Shown: positions 24,399-33,609 of the stretch, piece after piece
How positions within the stretch are numbered: the stretch's first letter is position 1
Layout of the letters: each line of letters begins with the position of its first letter
Source of the DNA: Chryseobacterium sp. S0630
Lineage (GTDB): Bacteria; Bacteroidota; Bacteroidia; Flavobacteriales; Weeksellaceae
Length of the DNA stretch: 64,000 bases
Reading direction: 5' to 3'
Assembly: GCF_024158915.1 (NCBI RefSeq)
Contig: NZ_JAMZGF010000025.1
Location: forward strand, 1-64,000
Notes under the pieces: generated by a model
Databases searched by the model: none
What the model was told of the DNA's origin: nothing
Seen by the model: the letters and a program-made list of their open reading frames with translations, nothing else
Made by a program: the position numbers and the translations under genes

Positions 24399-27300
24399 TT
24401 AACTTTCATATAACCAAACGCGAAGCAGCGACAACAGCTGATCAATATCTACAGGTTTTGAGATATAATCCGATGCTCCTGCCGTAATGCATTTCTCACG
24501 GTCTCCAATCATTGATTTTGCAGTTACCGCTATAATAGGCAGCCTTTTAAATGCCGGCATTTTTCTGATCTGCTTTATGGTTTCATAGCCATCCATTTCC
24601 GGCATCATCATATCCATTAAGATCACGTCTATATCAGGATTGTGTTGAATTTGTTCCAGGGCATGCTTTCCGTCCATGGCTACGATAACCTCCACTTTAT
24701 ATTTTTCCAGAGCTTTGGTTAAAGAAAAAATATTGCGTACATCATCATCGGTAATCAGGACTTTTTTGCCACTCAGAACCTCCGTTAGAGATCCCAGCAT
24801 TCTGCCTGCAGTACTTTCTGCGGAATTGTTTTTTTCTTCCACCAGATGCAGGAACAATCCTACTTCATCCAAAATTCTTTGGTACGAATGTGCTGTTTTT
24901 ACAACAATTGAATCTGCGTATTGCTTTATTTTAAGTTCTTCTTCTTTAGATAAATGGTGTTCTGTAAAGATGATGATAGGAAGGTTTTCCAGCCCTTCAT
25001 GGCTTTTGATGGATTCTATTACATGATAGTCATTTCCTTTTGCGCTTCCAATATCCAGAATAACGCAGTCTACAAGATCAGAAGTCAGGGCTTTTACGCT
25101 ATCTTCCACGGTATGTTCTACAGATAAAGAAATATTAAAATTGCTCAGAAAATAGGATAATGCACTGGCATGTTTGGCATTTTCTTCTACAATCAGCACT
25201 TTTTGAGATCCTTTTTCTAAAGCTTCTTCAATCTTTCTGAAAACATCAGTCATTTTATCCAGTGCTACCGGCTTGTTAATAAAGTCTACAGCACCTTTCA
25301 TCAGACTTTCTTTTTTAAGATGAAGAACAGACATCATATGCACCGGAATCTGTTTGATATAAGGATCAGATTTCAGTTCATCCATGACCTCCCAGCCATC
25401 TTTTACAGGAAGCTGAACGTCCAGTAAAATGGCATGCGGATGGTACTTCTGAGCCGCTGAAAGAGCATAATCTCCTCTTACCACAACCACACCTTTATAG
25501 CTCTGCATGTGGGCATATTTCAATAAAGCTTTTGCAAAATTGATATCATCTTCAATGATCAGAATTACTTTATCTCCTTCCTGAATATTTTCCCGGTCGT
25601 CTGTTACATCTTCAGGAATTTCAAGGGTATTTACGGGAATTACTTTAGTTTCTCCTTCGTCAAGAATATTCTGAATTTCTTCCACATCTTCACGAATCAC
25701 CTCTACAAGATCCTGATCTGTCTCAGAATGGATAATCTCTGTCGCCGCATGTACAGGAATGATAAAACTGAATTCACTTCCTTTGTCTATCTCACTTTTC
25801 AGAACCAGTTCACCTCCAAGAAGCCTTGCAATTTCACGGCTTATGGACAGACCTAAACCTGTTCCTCCGAACTTTCTTTTGGTAGATCCGTCAGCCTGCT
25901 GGAATGCTTCAAAGATAATTTTCTGCTTATCCTCGGCTATTCCAACGCCTGTATCTTTCACTGAAAATATGATAAAATCAGGTTTTTCAGAATGTTTTTT
26001 GATGTGTAAACCGATGCTTCCTTTTGTGGTAAATTTTAGCGCATTTGATAATAAATTTCTCAATACCTGATCAATTCTTAGGCGGTCACTTTCGATTACT
26101 TTCTGCACATTTGCATCAATTTCGATATTAAACGGAAGCGCCTTCTCCTGAAATACCGGATTGAAAAGACTCTTCAGGTCTTTTACCACTTCTTCAAGGT
26201 TTACATCCTGATATTCAAGAGTCATTTTACCGGATTCTATTTTGGCAAGATCCAGAATTTCATCAATAAGGGTTAATAAGCTTGTGCCCGAACTATGAAT
26301 TACTTTGGCAGATTCCATCTGATCTTCGTTAAGATTTTCATCAGGATTTTCCGTCATTAATCGGGATAAAAGAAGAATTGAATTCAGCGGAGTACGCAGT
26401 TCGTGAGACATATTGGCTAAAAACTCAGATTTGTATTTGGTGCTTAATGCAAGCTCTTCTACTTTTTTCTGAATTTCATTATTACGTTCAGCAATCAAAT
26501 GATTTTTTTCTTCCAGCAATCGGGAACGCTCTTCCAGTTCTGCATTAGCCTGCATAAGCTCTTCCTGCTGCACTTTAAGCTCTTCTTCAGATGCCTGAAG
26601 CTTCTGGGTTTGTGCTTCCAGTTCAGTATTCAGATTTTCAAGCTCAGAGTGCTGAACCTGCAGTTCTTCAGACTGTGCCTGAGTTTCTTCCAATAATTGC
26701 TGCTCTTTTTCTCTGCTTTTTGCAGCACTCAGGGCGATTCCTATATTGGTACAGCATTCTTCAAAATAGTGTATTCTGTCTTCCTCAAAATTAGACGTGG
26801 AACCAAGCTCCAACACTCCTATTATATGGCCGTCTGCAAAAAGCGGAAGCAATATAATTCCGTAAATTTTAATCGTACTGCTGGCAAAAGTGACTACAAA
26901 GTCTTCTTCATGAAGGTTATTATAAACCTGTGTCTTAGCATTAACAAAAGCCTGTCCCACCATTCCTTCTCCGGGTTCAAAAGCTTTTTTCATATTGGAT
27001 TCCAGCCCGAATGCTTTATTAAGTTTTAAAATGCCTTCATCATATAAATACAGGGAACCATTAATACATTTTCCGTATTCAATCAACTGCATTAAAGATT
27101 TATTGGAAACTTCCTGTACAGTCTTATTCCCTACCAGGGATTCATTCAGTAGCGCAAGCCCTTTCTGACGCCAGTCGCTCTTATTAATGGTATCAAAAGA
27201 GATTTTGAGAGATTCCGTCATATGATTAAGAGACTCTACCAAATCTCCAAGATCATCCTGAGCATTATCCACTGCTTTTTCACTGTAATCCCCGTTCGCT

Positions 27301-28007
27301 ACTCTGTTGGCAATCTTTTGAATAGCACTTACACGGCGTGTCATTTCTTCATCTTTTGTCTTAAGCATTTTCTCAAGCTTATCTCTGCGGATAAGATCTG
27401 CACGCATTTTTATATAGAAAAACACCGTGACAACCACTGCGGCAATAGCGGAAAAAAGGATAAAAAGAACAGTTGTACCGGACGAACGGTTGAGATCAGT
27501 ATTTTTAATTTCAACCTGGCTTTCTTCATATTGTACAAAATCATTGACAATTTTCCGGCACTGATCCATATAGGTTTTACCCTCAGTAATCTCCTGTTGT
27601 GTCATGATAATGCCTCTTCGTCTGTTCTCAACCAAATGTTTCAGGTTCTGCATTACCTGATCAACTGCTGTTTTTAAACCTGCAAGTCTTTGGATTTGAT
27701 TCTGATCATTGATATCCAAAGATTCAGCGCGTACCAAAGCTTTAGGGTATTCTCTTAATCCCCGTTTATAAGGTTCTAGAAAATCTTCCCTTCCGGTAAG
27801 CTGATACCCTCTGTTTCCTGTTTCTGCATCCAGTAAAGCAACCAGCACGTCTTTCACAGCTGTTACAGATCGTCTGCTTTTGGAAAGACTTTCACGATGG
27901 TTCATTTGATTTTGGATACTCCAATAAGAGGCCAGAGAGCTGGTAATTAAAATCAAAAGTGAAAGACCTACTCCAAACTGAAGATTTCTTATTATTTTTT
28001 TCGGCAT
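24399..28007 (-). CDS. CHASE3-HAMP-GAF hybrid histidine kinase with three receivers
   Basis: This 1202-residue membrane kinase has transmembrane segments at about 11-30 and 178-200 that frame a CHASE3 sensor (LLDAETGNRGYQLTGREDFL). A HAMP-like region follows, then GAF at about 290-430 and a long coiled coil at 430-525. The HisKA domain carries the phospho-acceptor His535 in NMSHELRTP, and HATPase follows to about 770. Three receivers come last, at about 815-930, 945-1060 and 1085-1200. The middle receiver has the weakened acidic pocket VEEN but keeps an Asp in VILDIG. There is no HPt or DNA-binding domain, so output must pass to another protein, plausibly the free receivers or CheB/CheR encoded next. 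Confidence 0.9.
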   Translation of the reverse strand: MPKKIIRNLQFGVGLSLLILITSSLASYWSIQNQMNHRESLSKSRRSVTAVKDVLVALLDAETGNRGYQLTGREDFLEPYKRGLREYPKALVRAESLDINDQNQIQRLAGLKTAVDQVMQNLKHLVENRRRGIIMTQQEITEGKTYMDQCRKIVNDFVQYEESQVEIKNTDLNRSSGTTVLFILFSAIAAVVVTVFFYIKMRADLIRRDKLEKMLKTKDEEMTRRVSAIQKIANRVANGDYSEKAVDNAQDDLGDLVESLNHMTESLKISFDTINKSDWRQKGLALLNESLVGNKTVQEVSNKSLMQLIEYGKCINGSLYLYDEGILKLNKAFGLESNMKKAFEPGEGMVGQAFVNAKTQVYNNLHEEDFVVTFASSTIKIYGIILLPLFADGHIIGVLELGSTSNFEEDRIHYFEECCTNIGIALSAAKSREKEQQLLEETQAQSEELQVQHSELENLNTELEAQTQKLQASEEELKVQQEELMQANAELEERSRLLEEKNHLIAERNNEIQKKVEELALSTKYKSEFLANMSHELRTPLNSILLLSRLMTENPDENLNEDQMESAKVIHSSGTSLLTLIDEILDLAKIESGKMTLEYQDVNLEEVVKDLKSLFNPVFQEKALPFNIEIDANVQKVIESDRLRIDQVLRNLLSNALKFTTKGSIGLHIKKHSEKPDFIIFSVKDTGVGIAEDKQKIIFEAFQQADGSTKRKFGGTGLGLSISREIARLLGGELVLKSEIDKGSEFSFIIPVHAATEIIHSETDQDLVEVIREDVEEIQNILDEGETKVIPVNTLEIPEDVTDDRENIQEGDKVILIIEDDINFAKALLKYAHMQSYKGVVVVRGDYALSAAQKYHPHAILLDVQLPVKDGWEVMDELKSDPYIKQIPVHMMSVLHLKKESLMKGAVDFINKPVALDKMTDVFRKIEEALEKGSQKVLIVEENAKHASALSYFLSNFNISLSVEHTVEDSVKALTSDLVDCVILDIGSAKGNDYHVIESIKSHEGLENLPIIIFTEHHLSKEEELKIKQYADSIVVKTAHSYQRILDEVGLFLHLVEEKNNSAESTAGRMLGSLTEVLSGKKVLITDDDVRNIFSLTKALEKYKVEVIVAMDGKHALEQIQHNPDIDVILMDMMMPEMDGYETIKQIRKMPAFKRLPIIAVTAKSMIGDREKCITAGASDYISKPVDIDQLLSLLRVWLYES

Positions 28008-28012
28008 TAAAA

Positions 28013-29488
28013 TTAGTTTAGTGGTAATGTGAAATAAAAAGTAGAGCCTTCATCTACTATACTGGAAACCCCAACGTGTCCATGGTGCTGTTTGATGATC
28101 TCGGAGCAGATAAACAATCCGATTCCCATTCCCTGGAACTGCAGTGAAGATTCTTCTACACGGTAGAATTTTTTGAATACAGCATCCTGTTTAAAATCCG
28201 GGATACCAATTCCAAAGTCGGTTACGTTCACTCTTACTTCTTCAGCTTCTTCATCTACAAAAGTGGTAACAATAACCTGATTATTATCTGGTGAATATTT
28301 TATGGCATTGGTCAGAAAGTTGATGAGAACCTGCTCTATACGGATTTCGTCTAAAGGAATTAAAATATCCGGTTTTGTTCCGTGACGCTCAATTTTCACT
28401 TCACGCTGATCATGAGTTTGTATGATTGTTTCAATCGCATTACTGATCAAATTTTCCAGATTCACCGGCTTTTTATTAATTTTTAGCTTGCCATTTTCTA
28501 TTTTAGAAACATCCAGCAGATCAGTGATCAATGTATTCAGTTTTTCAATCTGTCCCTGAACTTTCGTTACAAATCCTGCTTCAGAGCTTTCTTTGTCGAG
28601 TTTCAATTTTCTTTCTAATAACTGAACATAGGCTTTAATACTCGTTAAAGGAGTCTTCAGCTCATGGCTTGCAATGCTTAAAAATTCATCTTTTTCTTTT
28701 TCAACTTTCTTCTGATCATCAATATCGGTAAAAGTTCCCACCCAGTTTTTAATACGGCCTTCATCATATACCGGCGTTACTCTAAGCAAATGATAACGGT
28801 AATTACCTGAAACCACATTTTTAATTCTAACTTCCAGTTCAAGAGCTTTTCCTTTTTTTCTGCATCTCTCAAACTCCTCTGTGATATCAGGGTCGTCGGG
28901 ATATATTTCAGGAAAATTCTGCTCTGAAGTTGAATATTCATACCATTTACCATTCACGAAATCCACCGTTCCTGATTCATTAAGGGTAAATGCAATTTGT
29001 GGAAGTGACTCCAGCATTAAGTGAAAATGGTCAATCTGAGACTTCATTGTCACTTGTGATTCACGTCTTCCTTTAACTTCCAGCTCAAGATTCTGCTGGG
29101 TCTTCTTCATCGCTATATTCTGCTCCTGAAGATTATAGAATGTTTTTACTTTCAGTAAAAGAATTTCAGGATCTACAGGTTTGGTGACATAGTCTTTAGC
29201 ACCAGAAGCATAGCCTTTCGTTATAAATTTCTTGTCTGTATTAACAGCAGATAAAAATATAATGGGAACTTCTTTTGTTTTACTGTAATCTGCCAGTGTT
29301 TCTGCTACTTCAAAGCCATCCATTTCAGGCATCTGAACATCCAGAATAATGAGGGCATAGTCATTCTTAAGGGCTTTACCCAGTGCCTCTTCACCGGAAT
29401 TGGCTGTTTCCACCTGAAAATCCTTGGACTCTAGTAATTTTTGCAGTGAATAAAGATTACTTTGATTGTCATCAACAATTAAAATCAT
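28013..29488 (-). CDS. REC-PAS sensor histidine kinase
   Basis: This protein has 491 residues from the ATG at 29488; a second ATG five codons upstream is less likely. It has an N-terminal receiver with LIVDDNQSN and phospho-acceptor Asp in LIILDVQMPEMDG, a PAS domain at about 150-255, HisKA with His in SIASHELKTPLTS, and HATPase with DFGIGIP and the GMGIGLFIC glycine box. It has no membrane segment, so it is cytoplasmic. It is the first gene of the run, five bases before the large hybrid kinase. Its receiver suggests it acts downstream of another kinase. Confidence 0.9.
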   Translation of the reverse strand: MILIVDDNQSNLYSLQKLLESKDFQVETANSGEEALGKALKNDYALIILDVQMPEMDGFEVAETLADYSKTKEVPIIFLSAVNTDKKFITKGYASGAKDYVTKPVDPEILLLKVKTFYNLQEQNIAMKKTQQNLELEVKGRRESQVTMKSQIDHFHLMLESLPQIAFTLNESGTVDFVNGKWYEYSTSEQNFPEIYPDDPDITEEFERCRKKGKALELEVRIKNVVSGNYRYHLLRVTPVYDEGRIKNWVGTFTDIDDQKKVEKEKDEFLSIASHELKTPLTSIKAYVQLLERKLKLDKESSEAGFVTKVQGQIEKLNTLITDLLDVSKIENGKLKINKKPVNLENLISNAIETIIQTHDQREVKIERHGTKPDILIPLDEIRIEQVLINFLTNAIKYSPDNNQVIVTTFVDEEAEEVRVNVTDFGIGIPDFKQDAVFKKFYRVEESSLQFQGMGIGLFICSEIIKQHHGHVGVSSIVDEGSTFYFTLPLN

Positions 29489-29528
29489 AGAAGTTAAAAT
29501 CAATAATTAGTTACAGATATTTAAACCT

Positions 29529-29536
29529 CAAAAATA
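29529..29536 (-). promoter_or_regulatory. Possible -7 element of the six-gene signalling operon
   Basis: TATTTTTG on the minus strand fits TAnnTTTG and lies 40 bp before the start of the REC-PAS kinase. No well-spaced -33 TTTG is obvious, so support is modest. Confidence 0.35.
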
Positions 29537-29786
29537 CTTACAATATTTCAAAACATAGCAATTTTTAAAGTATTATGAATAACTAATTCATACCACATTT
29601 TATGCTTTAAATAGGAATAAAATGAGGATTAAGGAAGCTCATCCCTTTCTATCATTTCAGAGAAAGCCGGATTATAAAAGTCCTAAAACCTACTTGAGCA
29701 TTTGTTGTTAAAGTTTCCCTCATGAATCAACATCCTGATCATTACGCTACTCCGGCGAATAATTTGTAATTTTATGATCTTAGCAA

Positions 29787-29858
29787 GGCCTCATAGTTCA
29801 ATGGATAGAATAGAAGTTTCCTAAACTTTAGATCCAGGTTCGATTCCTGGTGAGGCCA
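29787..29858 (+). tRNA. tRNA-Arg (anticodon CCU)
   Basis: A complete cloverleaf is visible. The acceptor stem GGCCTCA pairs with TGAGGCC, the anticodon loop TTCCTAA gives anticodon CCU, and the T arm contains CCAGG-TTCGATT-CCTGG. The 3' CCA is not encoded, as is common in this phylum. An IS3-type transposase remnant begins within a few bases of the 3' end. Confidence 0.93.
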
Positions 29859-29863
29859 CAAAA

Positions 29864-30016
29864 CTTGTAGACGAATCCATCAAAATTTATAATGATATAA
29901 GACCGCATTTTTCAAATCATTATTTAACTCCAAATCAAATGCACAATCAATCAGAAATCAGGATGAAAACCTATAAAAGTAAAAACCAAAGCAAAAAGAA
30001 GTTTGCTCTGGTTTAA
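29864..30016 (+). pseudogene. IS3-family transposase (OrfB) C-terminal remnant
   Basis: An open frame without a start codon encodes about 50 residues with IYNDIRPHFSNHYLTPNQMH, the well-known C-terminal end of IS3-family (IS150-like) integrase-type transposases (YNxxRPHxxLxxxTP). Everything upstream of this segment is missing: the tRNA-Arg gene begins the adjoining DNA. The sequence after the stop codon ends in TTCAGGACTAGTCA (to about 30064), which may be the original right end of the insertion element. It is a non-functional relic. Confidence 0.75.
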
Positions 30017-30147
30017 TTATTTATTTTTGTCCTTTAATCTGTATCGGATTTTCAGGACTAGTCATTGTTTAAAATCTTTTTTGTAAAAGTAATTCCAAGT
30101 AAAAAGTAACTTAGTAGAAGAAATCAAGCACCATTTTTTCATAAATT

Positions 30148-33111
30148 CTAAACACTAATATATTTTTTGAGCACTTCCAGAAGATCTGCTTTTCTTACAG
30201 GTTTGGGAAGGAAATCATTCATTCCGGCTTCAAGGCATTTTTCTTTTTCACCCAGCACATTTCCGGCTGTAACGCCTATGATAGGTACATGTTCATACCC
30301 CGGCAGCATTCTAATATTTTGTGTTGCCTCAATACCACTCATTATCGGCATCTGTACATCCATCAGGATAATGGAAAACTGCTTTTTCTTGCATTCCTCC
30401 ACAGCCTGCAGCCCATTGACCGCTTCCGTTAGATGTATACCGGGAGCAAGAGACTTCATCATTCTATTATTCAGGACCATATTCACAACGTTATCATCCA
30501 CCAAAAGCACTTCTAATTCCGGGGCAATTAAATGCGAAACTTTTTCAGACTGATCCTTATTAATTTCTACGGTATAACTTCGATCTACTTTTTTTAAGGT
30601 TTTGTATAGTTCATGTGATTTGATAGGCTTCAACAGTAAATGTGCATTTTGTATTTTCCTAACCGAAGCAAATATGCCCAGTTCTTCAGAAGAAGAAGAA
30701 AGTATTATAAATGGAGAAGTCTCATTTCGCTGATTGAACAATCCTGTCATTTTATCTATCGTTTCCAATCCGGACATAAGAGGCATATGATAATCCATCA
30801 GGATCACATCGAACCGTTCACCTTTCAACAAGATATCTAATGCTTCCATCCCATTAGAAGCCAGGGTGGATTTGATATTCTTATAGCTAAGCATGTGTTC
30901 AAGAATGATCCTGTTGGTTTCATTATCATCAACCACCAGGGCTGTTTTAATAGTTATTTCCTCCTCTTCTCTCAATTGAGAGATCTCGTAAGGAATCTCA
31001 ATGTCGAAGAAAAATACAGAACCACTTTCCTTTGCACTGCTCAGCGACAAATGGCTTCCCATATATCCCAGGATATTGTTCGAAATAGTAAGCCCTAGAC
31101 CTGTACCACCATATTGTTTACTGATGGAACTGTTTTCCTGAGTAAAGGCATCAAAAATGTATTTCTGTTTTTCAACAGGGATACCGATCCCAGTATCTCT
31201 AACCGAGAAACGCAAAGCAATAGTACTATCATCCATGCGTAATTTCTCTACTTTTAGCTCGATCTCTCCCTTTTCTGTAAATTTCACAGCATTCCCAAGA
31301 AGATTGATCAAGATCTGTTTTAACCTTGCCTCATCCATAAAAAGTATTTTTGGAAGACCCGGTTCAATATTGAGAAGAAGTTCGATGTTTTTTTTCTGGG
31401 ATTGATAAATAATAACATTGATAACCTGGCTCAACATATCATAAACATCACATTTTTCAATCAAAAGCTCCATTTTTCCGGATTCTATTTTAGAAAAATC
31501 CAATATATCATTGATAATGCTAAGCAGGTTTTCCCCTGACTCATTGATATAATTCAGATATTGCATCTGTGTTTCATTCAGTGGTGTCGTGAGGAGAAGG
31601 TCTGAAAAACCAATAACTCCGTTTAAAGGAGTCCTGATCTCATGACTCATATTGGCAAGAAATTCGGATTTTGCTTTGCTGGCTATATCTGCTGTTTCCT
31701 TGGCATTTTTCAGTTCTTCATTTATCTTTGCAGCATTTGTAATATTCTGTATGGAAATAATTACCCCTCCTACTTCATCTTTTGTAAGATACCAAGGTCC
31801 GACTTTAAGGTCGTAATGCTGAATTTCTTCTTTTCCTTCTACCTTTAGCGTATAATCACTGTTAATATAGGTTTTTCCCAACAGCGCATTGTCATAAATC
31901 TCTTTTCTTTCTTTGGGAATATCAGGTGATATCGTGAAAAGATTATTACCGATAAGATCTACATTATTCATACTAAATTCCTCTTTCCATCTGTTGCTTA
32001 CAGCAACATAGTTAAGGTCTTTATCAAACATAGCCAAAGGAACAGGAACATCAGTGGCAAAAGACTGCATTATAGCTTCCTTCCGGGTAACCTCCAGAAA
32101 CATCTTTTTGAAGGCATCAATGTCCTGAATGATTCCGAAAACCCTTTTGCAGCTATCACCTTCAAATTCGGGAATCCCTTTTACTCTTACCCAGATCGTA
32201 ACTCCATCATTACGCAAAAGCTGAAGCTCCTCATCAAAAGTAATTCCTTGTTGTATTGCCCTGTTAAAAAGGTATTTTATTCTCTCCTTGCTTTTTCCTT
32301 TGTAAAATTCAAAGGCAGTTTCAAAAGTAGGCTGGAGACCATCTTGCAGTTTGTGAATTTCTCTTGTACTTTGAGACCAGAAGAGCTTTCCGGTCTTCAT
32401 ATTGGCTTCCCAACCTCCCACTTGGGCTACTAAGCTTGTTTCCTCAAGCATTTCCTTAGTGTTAAACAGATCTTTTTCTAACTTCCCGCGTCGGATAAGG
32501 TCAGATTTTAGTTGTATATAAACAAAAATAGTTACCCCAATGGCTGCCATGGCAGAAAAGACGATGAACAAAACAGTCAACTCGGAAGACTTGTTCAGTT
32601 CTTCATTTTTTATGGCAAGTTGAACTTCCTCCTTTTTTACAAATTTCTGAGCGAGCATGCGGCATCTGTCCATAGCTTCCTTGTTTTGTACAAGTTCTTC
32701 AGGACTCATTAATATCCCTTTTTTACGATTCTCAATAAGCAACACATATTCTTTCATCATTATTTCTGAAGTATGCAGCAATTCATTTAGGATATTAATC
32801 TGATCTTTATCTCTAAGATGAAGTCTACCTTTGTTAGAAACAAGCAAAGGATATTCACTCCTGCTTTTATTGAAAGGTTCAAGAAAATCTTCTCTTCCGG
32901 TAAGCTGATATCCCCGATTTCCTGTTTCAGCATTTAAAAGAGTATTTAAGATATCTTTTGCTAAGCTTATAGATTCCTTATTTTTTAATAATTCTTTCCT
33001 ATTCTCCATCTGCTTATGGATGCTTATATAAGATGCTACAGAACTAGTAATCAGAAGTATCAAAGAAATCACTACTCCAATTTGAAGATTTCTTATAATT
33101 TTTTTTGGCAT
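30148..33111 (-). CDS. CHASE3-PAS hybrid histidine kinase with two receivers
   Basis: This 987-residue membrane kinase shares its whole N-terminal sensor with the kinase at 24399-28007 (MPKKIIRNLQ start, LLNAETGNRGYQLTGREDFLEPF, second transmembrane segment near 180-200). After the sensor it differs. It has two PAS domains at about 225-340 and 345-460, HisKA with His in NMSHEIRTPLNG, HATPase to about 700, and two receivers with VVDDNETN/ILMDYHMP and LVDDNVVN/ILMDVQMP. There is no HPt domain. It appears to be a paralogue of the first kinase with a changed core. It stands alone; the gap after it holds the tRNA and IS remnant. Confidence 0.9.
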   Translation of the reverse strand: MPKKIIRNLQIGVVISLILLITSSVASYISIHKQMENRKELLKNKESISLAKDILNTLLNAETGNRGYQLTGREDFLEPFNKSRSEYPLLVSNKGRLHLRDKDQINILNELLHTSEIMMKEYVLLIENRKKGILMSPEELVQNKEAMDRCRMLAQKFVKKEEVQLAIKNEELNKSSELTVLFIVFSAMAAIGVTIFVYIQLKSDLIRRGKLEKDLFNTKEMLEETSLVAQVGGWEANMKTGKLFWSQSTREIHKLQDGLQPTFETAFEFYKGKSKERIKYLFNRAIQQGITFDEELQLLRNDGVTIWVRVKGIPEFEGDSCKRVFGIIQDIDAFKKMFLEVTRKEAIMQSFATDVPVPLAMFDKDLNYVAVSNRWKEEFSMNNVDLIGNNLFTISPDIPKERKEIYDNALLGKTYINSDYTLKVEGKEEIQHYDLKVGPWYLTKDEVGGVIISIQNITNAAKINEELKNAKETADIASKAKSEFLANMSHEIRTPLNGVIGFSDLLLTTPLNETQMQYLNYINESGENLLSIINDILDFSKIESGKMELLIEKCDVYDMLSQVINVIIYQSQKKNIELLLNIEPGLPKILFMDEARLKQILINLLGNAVKFTEKGEIELKVEKLRMDDSTIALRFSVRDTGIGIPVEKQKYIFDAFTQENSSISKQYGGTGLGLTISNNILGYMGSHLSLSSAKESGSVFFFDIEIPYEISQLREEEEITIKTALVVDDNETNRIILEHMLSYKNIKSTLASNGMEALDILLKGERFDVILMDYHMPLMSGLETIDKMTGLFNQRNETSPFIILSSSSEELGIFASVRKIQNAHLLLKPIKSHELYKTLKKVDRSYTVEINKDQSEKVSHLIAPELEVLLVDDNVVNMVLNNRMMKSLAPGIHLTEAVNGLQAVEECKKKQFSIILMDVQMPIMSGIEATQNIRMLPGYEHVPIIGVTAGNVLGEKEKCLEAGMNDFLPKPVRKADLLEVLKKYISV

Positions 33112-33609
33112 TAAATAGTATTTTTGTAATAAAATACTAAAATTAGATCATTTTATAATATTAACAAATTAATTTAGAAATTTGTCAGCAGATATTGGAA
33201 TATGAGTACAATCTAGGTCGTTTAAATATAGAGTTACCTAATTTGGATGTTTATTTTAAATCATCCGTTGGGGCTACCTGTATCCTGTAAATCAGTATTT
33301 CTAATTTTATATTGAAATTTTTCCACAAAAAAACCTCCCGAATCAACGAAAGGTTATACTGTAATTTGTCAGAAATATGAAATTTTCAATGCTCAAATAT
33401 AATTAACTGCCTACTCCCTCGAATATGATCTGAATCATACTGTCCCCAAAACCGTTTCACATATAATTTAATATAATGATTTACAGCCAGACCACCAGGG
33501 AATTTCCCCTCTGATTTACTGACATATATTAGTTTAATATCAATTAAATCACTCGTTATTCAAGATCAATTTTCGTACATTTAAAGTATAAGTTTAAAAA
33601 TATTAATTT
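33112..33609. other. Divergent intergenic region; possible promoter of the dehydrogenase
   Basis: No ORF or RNA gene is supported in these 498 bp between the hybrid kinase (minus) and the dehydrogenase (plus). TACATTTA at 33576-33583 is a near match to the -7 motif and lies 27 bp before the dehydrogenase start. The remainder is AT-rich with no repeat recognised. Confidence 0.4.
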
